Part shown: positions 57,029 to 64,000 of the stretch, one piece after another
Layout of the letters: the number at the start of each line of letters is the position of its first letter
Position numbering within the stretch: position 1 is the stretch's first letter
Assembly: GCA_037013495.1 (NCBI GenBank)
Contig: CM072809.1
Location: 10,242,501 to 10,306,500, forward strand
DNA length: 64,000 bases
From: Hippophae tibetana
Lineage: Eukaryota; Streptophyta; Magnoliopsida; Rosales; Elaeagnaceae
Direction: 5' to 3'
Made by a program: the position numbers and the translations under genes
The notes under the pieces: model-generated
Databases searched by the model: none
Told to the model about the DNA's origin: nothing
What the model saw: only the letters and a program-made list of their open reading frames with translations

Positions 57029-57573
57029 TGTTATAAATCCAGGCCTAACTCTTAACCCAAAAGTTAGTTCGTAAGTTAGAAGATAGCCCACACTTATAAA
57101 CACAACCGATGCCTAATTCCTTATCGATGTGAGATAAACCGATCCTTCACACTTCCCCTCACATCGGAGGGTGGTCTTAGTTGTGAGCCACGATGAGAGC
57201 TAAAGAGAGGTCCACACATCGCACCAGGGCTTAGTTCTGATACCATGTTATAAACTCAGACCTAACTCTTAACCCAAAAGCTAGCTCATTGAGTTAAGAA
57301 TTACTCAAACTTATAAGTAGTACTGTTGCCTAAGAGTGTGGTCTGGGTTTATAACATGGTATCAGAGCTAGGTCCTGGTCCTATGTGTGGATCTCCTTTT
57401 AGCTCTCACCATGGCTCAAAACTAAGACCACTGTTGTCCGATGTGAGGGGGAGTGTGAAGGATTTGTTTGTCCTATATCGGTCAGAAGTTAGGCAGCAGT
57501 GCTGCTTATAAGTTTGGGTAATTCTTAACTCAATGAGATCTTATTGGGTTGAGTTAGGTCTGGGTTTATAATA
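57029..57573. mobile_element. Palindromic TRIM element nested in Copia E, with target duplication
   Basis: Left half (minus orientation): LTR 57029-57151, polypurine tract, 94-bp interior, primer-binding site (complement TGGTATCAGAAC, 57234-57245) and an LTR from 57246 cut off near 57333. Right half (plus orientation): the last ~23 bp of an LTR ending ATAACA (57356), primer-binding site TGGTATCAGAGC (57357-57368), interior, polypurine tract GAGGGGGAG (57445-57453) and LTR 57454-57573. The whole 545-bp palindrome is flanked by CAAAC at 57024-57028 and 57574-57578. The two halves are thus joined head to head through the 5' LTR, and the unit has one target duplication. Confidence 0.9.
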
Positions 57574-57918
57574 CAAACAAATTAAAAAGGGACCAATACT
57601 GATTACAGATAAAGTAGAATTGTTATGACTAGAAAATAACTTAAGTATCTCACCTTCCAGCTTGTAAAGTACACAAATAGTTCCCTGTGCAAGAACTGTC
57701 TTGGATTGAGCTTCCTTCACAAAGAAGTGAGTAGCATAAAACTCAACAATGATATTGTTATCAAGACATAACTTGTGAACATAAACTAGATTATGTGACA
57801 CATAAGGTGTGTGCAAGACACTTTGTAAAAATAAGGTAGAATCAAAATGAGATTTTGTAGTGATAAATGCAAATCCATATCCCTCAATATTAAGAGATGA
57901 GCCATTAGTTACAACCAC
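57574..57918 (-). pseudogene. Copia E protease region
   Basis: VVTNGSSLNIEGYGFAFI, LQSVLHTPYVSHNLVYVHKL and YKLEGEILKLFSS match the Copia protease C-terminal side. The active-site D(S/T)G lies just before, in degraded sequence near 57985. The frame is cut by the TRIM insertion. Confidence 0.8.
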
Positions 57919-57933
57919 ATTTTTAGGTCCACT

Positions 57934-58945
57934 TTAAGGAACTGACTGAGTAAGATTCTCAATGTTAGTGAGATGATGTGTGACTCCTGAATGCATCAAC
58001 CATCCACTAGTAATCTCATTTGATCTATGTGTTAGTATTGCAATAGGTTGTCCATTGAAGGTCTTACTAGCAATCAAACTAGAAACAATTGTTTGATGGA
58101 TGTCCAAGTTTACCACATATTTGACATTGAACCTTTGGACTAGTACCTGCGGAAAAATTAGGTTTCTTGTTTCTTGAATTGTCAGGATGTTGAGATTGTA
58201 AGGAATTTGATTTTTGCAAGAAGTCGTGTACATCATTATGAGATTTTTGAGTCAAAAGTCTTCTATCATAAAACATTAGCTTATTCCGAAAATCTTGAAA
58301 CAAAAGTGTATTTGATCTCATTAACAGAGACATAGAGGAAACAAAAGAATTGTACTCTTTACCAAGACCACCAAGGCCATAGAGAATCAGATCTCTTGTG
58401 GAAACCTCTTTACCAATTGTAGCAAGATTATCAACAATTGCTTTCAAGTATAGGCTTCAATACTCATATCATTTTTCTTCAATGTTTGCAACTCAAGTCT
58501 TAGATCCATTTTTCTTGTTTGAGAGTTAATTGAGAAAAAATGCTCAAGTGTTTGCCATTGTTTTGCAACTGACGCACCATAAGGCAGATGCAAATGCATT
58601 GAGAGACACTGAGCAATAAAACCAAGATTTTACCATATTACTCAATCTATTCCACTGAGTAAACTTTGGATTTGTCTGTGAAGTTCCAGCAAGAAACTGA
58701 GAAGAAGCCAACATTGAAGGATTAATGATATCCTCAAGTCCATATGCGATTACAACTGAGAGAATTTGATCTCTCCAAATAAGGTAATTCATATTATCGA
58801 GTTTAATGGAAAAAGTCAGATTAACTGGTGGTGTTGCTATGGAAGAGAATGAAGAGATGGAAGAAGAATGTGCAGCACGTTCCTTAGCTGGTGAAGCACT
58901 ATTGCTAGCATTGTTGCTTGTGTAAGATAACGGAGTAGTAGCCAT
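57934..58945 (-). pseudogene. Copia E gag
   Basis: The start ATG is at 58945 (MATTPLSYTSNNASN), about 33 bases inside the primer-binding site. KLDNMNYLIWRDQILSVV (about 58800) is the gag N-terminal domain. GLGGLGKEYNSFVSSMSLLM (about 58360) is the core, and CQICGKLGHPSNNCF (about 58100) is a complete CCHC zinc knuckle. Frameshifts near 58500 and 58100 break it. Confidence 0.87.
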
Positions 58946-59197
58946 TGATGAATGCCTCAAGACTTCAAGAAATGTACGCTCTAATACCATATAAGATTGA
59001 ATGAATAAATGAGATATAAACTCTTAGATAGATTGATGTGTGAACTGTGCAATATTTATATTGTGAGCATAGAATCTATAGGACTTAGTGTATACTAGCA
59101 TCTACTCTATCATTACTCTAAATACTCTTAACAATCTGTTAGAGAGTCTATGCTATATAATAATATGCAGCACCACATCATAATACAATGTCTACCA

Positions 59198-59511
59198 TGG
59201 AACTCTGTGAATGAATGTCATTTAAGGTCATAAACTATTTGTCACTCTTAAGAAAATGTAACTTCTGAATTTGTATCCATTTTGTTTGATTTTGTGACGC
59301 ACATTAGTTTGGTATTTATTTGATTGTAAAGTTGAGTTGCACTTCTAAATCCATTCTAATGTAAAAGATTTTTGAATTTCTCACCCATTCATTTATAGGT
59401 TTTGGAGTTGGCCTGCTGTTATTTTTTTCCCCTTGAGATTGAAATACAGAGTTGGAGTTTGGACTTTATCCTACTTCTCACTGTGATGTAGAATAAAGCT
59501 ATGTGTTGATA
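59198..59511. other. ATP synthase intron 1 sequence between two Copia elements
   Basis: Resembles the intron sequence after exon 1 (for example TTTGGTATTTATTTGATTGTAA compared with 52998-53018, followed by GTTGA and TGTAA words). It may therefore contain a tandem-duplicated piece of host intron. No gene is seen. Confidence 0.45.
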
Positions 59512-59741
59512 TGTGAAGATTGGATGGAAATTGTATATTTATGATATATAAAACGTATTTACAATCTATGTATTTATAATACAAGCTGATAACAATAAAA
59601 GAGAATAAAAGCTAAATATTCCTAAAAATCAAGAAACAATAATTCAAAAAAGGAACAGCTAATCTGTAATTGAAAATATACAATTGTGTTTTAATTGTTT
59701 TTTTCTTTTAAGATATTCCAAAATACTTCAAGATTTCAACA
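59512..59741 (-). repeat. 3' LTR of Copia F (left end approximate)
   Basis: The inner end is fixed by TTTCAACA next to the polypurine tract. The outer TG could be at 59502, 59504 or 59512. Confidence 0.6.
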
Positions 59742-61218
59742 CTCCTCAAGTTGGATCATAGATGTTCATGTCCAACTTGTAAATGAATTCATCGAAATTT
59801 TGTTGAGGAAATCCTTTTGTGAAAATATCTACCGTTTGCTCCCTTTTGGGAATGTAGGTCATATAAATAATTTTGTCTTCAATTTTTTACTTGATAATTT
59901 TTTTATCTACTTCTACATGTTTGGTTCGATCGTGTTGAACTGAATTAAGTTAAATGTTAATGGCGGCTTTGTTATCACAATAGACTTTGAGTGGAACCTT
60001 TATTTCGATTTGTAATTCTCTTAAGAGTTTCTTTAGTCATAATCCTTCACATATCCCTTGTGTAACTACTCGGAATTCATCTTTGACTCTGCTTTTAGTT
60101 ACTACATTATGTTTTTTACTCTTCCAAGTTACTAGATTTTTCTAGACAAAAGTGCAATGTCCAGTAATAGATCTTCCATCATCTATCGAACCTGTCCAAT
60201 TTGCATATGTAAAGACTTCTATTCTCTACCTTCACTCTTTTTGAAGAATAGTCTTTTTTTCTTTGAGATATCTAAGGATTTTATATATTGCCTCTAGATG
60301 AATTTCCTTTGGTGAATGCATATATTGGCTTACCAAACTAATTGCAAATGTAATGTCAAGTCTTGTGTATGATGGGTAGATTAACTTTCCAATCAGTTCA
60401 ATTGTTTTGCTGTTATCCTCTGTTGTTTTTCTTGCTTCAATCGGAGTGTCATTTTATTTGTTCCCAAGCATACCAATTTCAGTTACAAGGTCAAGAACAT
60501 ATTTTTGTTGTGATACGCTAATACCTGTTTTTGATACAGTAATCTCCATACCTAAAAAGTAATGCATTTGTCCCAATTCTCTTACTTTAAACTAGTTGGC
60601 CAGAGTTTTCTGAAGTCTATCAATCTCAGTTGAGTTGTCTCTAGTAAGGATTATATCATCATAATCAAAATTATCTTCAATCCTTCTTCAGGTTGTTGAA
60701 AGAACGTAGTATGATCAAAATGTTTCTGTTGATATTCTTGACTCTTCATCACTTTGGCAAACTTGTCAATCCATGCTTTAGGTGGATGTTTGAGGCCAGA
60801 GAGAGACTTCTTAAGTTTTCACACCATATTCTCCTTTCTTTGTTTACAAAAACCTAGTGGAATTGTCATGAATTTTTTTTCATCTAACTTACCATTAAAA
60901 AATGCATTATTTATGTTAATTTGTTGAAGAGTCCCGTCTAGATTTGTTGCCAATGATAATAGAACCCGAACTGTGTTTAATTTCACCACCAGTGCAAAAG
61001 TTTATGTAATCTATACCATAGGTTTGAGTAAACCCTTTAGCAATAGGTGAATCATTAATAGAAGGTTTAGAGTTACCAATGTTGGAAGGAGATTGGAGGA
61101 TACTTGGAACTATCACCGGATCCAACTTTCTTAGTATTTCAAGTGTGAGATTTTCTTTGTACTTTGAATTTGACCTCCTTGAATAAAGCAATATCTTTAT
61201 CTTTTTGAGTACCAACAT
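59742..61218 (-). pseudogene. Copia F reverse transcriptase and RNase H
   Basis: SPIAKGFTQTYGIDY (about 61010) starts the RT. The minus-strand translation then gives LKHPPKAWIDKF-like sequence near 60780, a broken YDD region near 60660, and RNase H words (SKKHNVVTKSRVKDEFR near 60100). No frame is open for long. Confidence 0.75.
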
Positions 61219-61377
61219 CTCCCCCTAAGTTCAAGTTCTTTTTTGTAAGTGACACATTAGAACAATACGGTTTGATAGCCTTAGGGTTAAATATTTGGAA
61301 CAATAGATTCGAGGTTAGTGTGTGGAAAGTTCTCAGGAAATGAAATGTTGAAGTTAAATAACCGAGCTTCACTTAAA

Positions 61378-62690
61378 TTATCCACCTGAAGATAGTGCAT
61401 TTGGAAACATTTGGAAACAATGTGTGTTTTCGAAGAATGTGACATCAAAACTAGTCAAGATCCTCTTTGTAAATGGGTCATAACATTTGTAGCCTTTTTT
61501 AGTTGAAAAATATTCAATAAAAACACATTTGAGGGCACTTTGTTCTAATTTACATCGACTATGGGAATGAATATGTACTAAGACAGTACAATCAAACATT
61601 TTGAGGGGTAGATCGAAAATAAGATAAGACTTAAAAAAGTAATTTTTTAGTTTGTGGAGAGGTGTTTCGAAAGAAATAACATGCTATTTATGAGATAGGT
61701 AGATGTAAAAACTGCATCTCCCATAACACTTTTGGCTTATTTGAGGTAAATATTAGGATACCGGCAATTTTTAGAAGATGTTTATTTTTTCGTTCGACAA
61801 ATTCATTTTGTTGAGGAGTGTCAATGTAGGAACTTTGGTGAATTATCTCATGATTTTGTGGGTAATTCCCAAGGTGGTATTGAAGTATTCGGTACCATTA
61901 TCAATACGTAAATACTGAATTTGTGTTTGGATCTTAGAGTGAAAATTGATAAACAAAGTGCAAACAAAATCGCGTATGATTATCAATAAAAGTTACAAAT
62001 CATTTTATATGGGTACGATTCAGAGTATGAGAGGGACCTCATGAATCAGTGTAGATTATAGTAAATGGTTTAGAAAGTTTATACTTGGATTTCGAAAAAG
62101 AGGTACAATAATGCTTTACAAGTTCATAAATTTTACATTGTAAATGAGATAAACCTTTTATTGAAAATAATAGAGAATAATAAATGTTTTAAATATTGAA
62201 AATTAAAGCGACCCATTTTAAAGTGCTAGAACAAAATTTCACTATCCCTAGGAACAGACACACATTGGCTTCCTCAAAATAGTAGAGTCTATCAAACTTT
62301 GTAGCTCTGTCAATTGTCTTCTTCGATGATGGGTCTTGAAATACACAAGACGAAGGAAAAAATTTAGTAGAGCAATTATAATTTTTTACTAGCTGATTGA
62401 TAGATGATAAATTTCAGGATAATTTTGGAACATGAAGAATATGTTTAAGAGTTATAGAATCAAAAGTTTTAATACTCCCTTTTCTCGCAATAGGTGAAAG
62501 AGTGCTATATGCAATTTTAACTTTAAGATTTCTAGCAAAATGTGAATATGAAGAAAAAAGGTGATAAGTACCTTGGGCCTTTAAGAAATTACCTTTGTAC
62601 ACTAGTGAACCAGAAGGAATATACGTGGGGGATTGACCTGATGTTTGAAAACTTGAGAACACTTTATAAAGTTGTTCTATTTGCTCACAC
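61378..62690 (-). pseudogene. Copia F protease and integrase remnants
   Basis: NLKVKIAYSTLSPIARKGSI and ITLKHILHVPKLS (62414-62530) are the protease C-terminal side. FDCTVLVHIHSHSRCKLEQS, ALKCVFIEYFSTKKGYKC and DVTFFENTHCF (61420-61599) are the integrase C-terminal region. The integrase core between them is only a frame-shifted trace. Confidence 0.82.
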
Positions 62691-62850
62691 TTGAAAATGA
62701 GTTTTAATCTGAGTAGTAGTACCTAGGGCTTTTAAGAAATTACCTTTGTACGTTAGTGAACTAGAAGGAACATACGTGGAGGATTAACCTGATGTTTGAA
62801 AACTTAAGAACACTTAATAAAGTTGTTCCATTTGCTCAGACTTGAAATTC
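62570..62850. repeat. 151-bp tandem duplication inside Copia F
   Basis: TTAAGAAATTACCTTTGTAC at 62581 recurs at 62732, and the two units stay alike through TTGCTCACACTTGAAA and TTGCTCAGACTTGAAA. Confidence 0.8.
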
Positions 62851-62899
62851 CCACTTGAAATTGGTTGGTTTGTCTCATGGAAGTTTTTTACTCTGGTGA

Positions 62900-63974
62900 T
62901 CAACATTGGCTTGATAACGTCGATTTTTATTATTCTGTCTCGGTTTTCAATCCATAGGCTTTCCATGTATTTCTCAACAAGTATCTTGTGTGTCCATTTT
63001 TACGATAATATTCATACCATGGATATTTTTTTGTGATTTTGACTCATACCCCAATTTGAGACCCACATGAAAAGAGCCCATTGAAATCAGGTCATAAAGG
63101 CCCACAGTGTCCATGGAATTCCAACCCATGTTGTCCAGTAAAATCAGGCCCTAAAGGCCCATGGGTTAATAACCAAACTTCAACAATGTGAGTCCAATTG
63201 TCCCATGTGATATCAGCCCAAAACTAATTGAATCCCCATTTGCCTTAGCCCCTTGTTCTCGCATCATCACCCTTCGGTGCCATTCTTTGTGTTGCACCTC
63301 CGTGAAAGCCTCTCGAGTTGATTGAAGAGGTTGTCGACTGAGGACTTTGCCTCTCACATCGTCCAGCTCATGATCGAGTTTGAAAAGAAATTCGAAAATT
63401 TTCACTCTAATTTCTTTTTGTATCACACTATCATCCCTACATTCCCATGCTTTTTCAAAGCTCAAATCTAGTTCTTGCTAGTGTCACCATCTTCATATAA
63501 TAATCAATAACATCTCATTTCTCTTGCTTCATCTGCCATAGTTGGGTTTTTGATTCAAAAATTTGGGAGAAATTTTCTGAATTAGAGTAAGTTTATGGGA
63601 CGGCTTCCTATATGTCCTTCGTAGTCTGCAAGAATAGGTATGTTTTTTCGATTGAAGGTTTCATGGATTATTCTAGCCAAGCAATGATCATAGAATTTTC
63701 TGATTTTTATTTATGGTGGTTAGTTGGATTGGCCAAAGCTGGTTTCTTCGTCTCACTAGCGAGTTAACCTAATTTTCCTTTGTCATCAATTATTAGTTTT
63801 ATAGTTTGTGTCCACTCGCAGTAATTTTTTTCTGTTGAGGTTTTCGACTGTGAGTTGGATGGATGAGTTATCGATCCTCTGGAGCTCATGATGTATGTCC
63901 CTTCTGTTTCTCTCAGGGAGATCAAAGGGAACAGATTCCTTGTTATGGTTATTGGTATCAATCATAGGTGACAA
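62900..63974 (-). pseudogene. Copia F gag
   Basis: The N-terminal gag domain is split between two frames: SSIQLTVENLNRKK in one and NYCEWTQTIKLIIDDKGKLG in the other (63764-63870), which marks a frameshift. The gag core IFEFLFKLDHELDDVRGKVL (about 63360-63400) is followed by TREAFTEVQHKEWHRRVMM. Confidence 0.82.
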
Positions 63975-64000
63975 TTTTTTTTAGGAAAATCTTGTTATGA

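Larger units (their letters stand above)
53901..59197 (-). mobile_element. Ty1-copia retrotransposon E, in ATP synthase intron 1
   Basis: The 3' LTR is 53901-54093 and the 5' LTR 58990-59197, related but diverged (193 and 208 bp). The complement of 58978-58989 reads TGGTATTAGAGC, a primer-binding site with one change, and GGCTTGAGGGGAC precedes the 3' LTR as polypurine tract. The interior order is gag, protease, integrase, RT, RNase H on the minus strand. It is broken by stops, by two tandem duplications and by a nested TRIM at 57029-57573. Flanking 5-mers do not match cleanly. Confidence 0.9.
59512..64000 (-). mobile_element. Ty1-copia retrotransposon F, 3' part, runs off the window
   Basis: The 3' LTR is about 59512-59741 (ends TTTCAACA), followed inward by a polypurine tract (complement CCAACTTGAGGAG, 59742-59754). 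The interior runs minus strand from RNase H to gag, whose N-terminus lies at about 63970, so the 5' LTR must be just beyond the right edge. It is the most decayed of the full-length copies, with many frameshifts and a 151-bp tandem duplication at about 62570-62850. Confidence 0.85.

Noticed and set aside
57357-57368. tRNA-like TGGTATCAGAGC sequences as tRNA genes
   Set aside because: Only the 12-base complement of the tRNA-Met 3' end is present; these are retroelement primer-binding sites.

Overview
This is nuclear DNA from a plant, most likely a core eudicot. It is AT-rich, its genes carry GT-AG introns, and its proteins are plant-specific: a B-type cyclin-dependent kinase, the exocyst subunit EXO84C, an HPCA1-like LRR receptor kinase and a defensin-like peptide. 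Ty1-copia retrotransposons primed by initiator tRNA-Met lie between and inside the genes. I cannot name the species from sequence alone. No prokaryotic or CRISPR features were seen.

Layout. 1-3300: the end of one Copia element with its 3' LTR, then a rearranged fragment of the EXO84C gene, then a second decayed Copia LTR and gag. 4880-7720: organellar DNA in the nucleus, with a plastid rpoC2-rps2 piece on the minus strand next to mitochondrial nad5 (group II intron end plus exon 2) on the plus strand. 7829-8094: a 266-bp foldback element. 9009-14375 (minus): a complete 19-exon receptor kinase of 966 residues. 20209-30332 (plus): a complete 7-exon EXO84C gene of 776 residues, whose introns carry a palindromic TRIM-type retroelement, a G-rich tract and a MITE. 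33946-37446 (minus): a complete 3-exon CDKB1 gene of 309 residues with a probable solo LTR in intron 2. 38413-43739 (minus): a Copia element with both LTRs. 44567-45452 (plus): a two-exon secreted defensin-like gene. 46022-50921 (plus): a Copia element with both LTRs and a 5-bp target site duplication. 52575 onward (plus): exon 1 of the mitochondrial ATP synthase delta' subunit. Its first intron runs at least 11 kb to the window edge and holds a MITE with its target duplication, one Copia element (with a palindromic TRIM nested inside it) and the 3' part of another.

The host genes show no shared pathway: vesicle tethering, peroxide or LRR signalling, the G2/M cell cycle, secreted defence and oxidative phosphorylation. 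They are ordinary unlinked plant genes separated by repeats. The least ordinary features are two independent TRIM insertions that are both internally palindromic (one flanked by a perfect 5-bp target duplication), the layered organellar insertion, and the duplicated EXO84C fragment that keeps part of an intron and sits between two retroelements. I found no convincing new multi-gene system. All exon boundaries were derived by hand from splice sites, frame continuity and family knowledge; no alignment was run.
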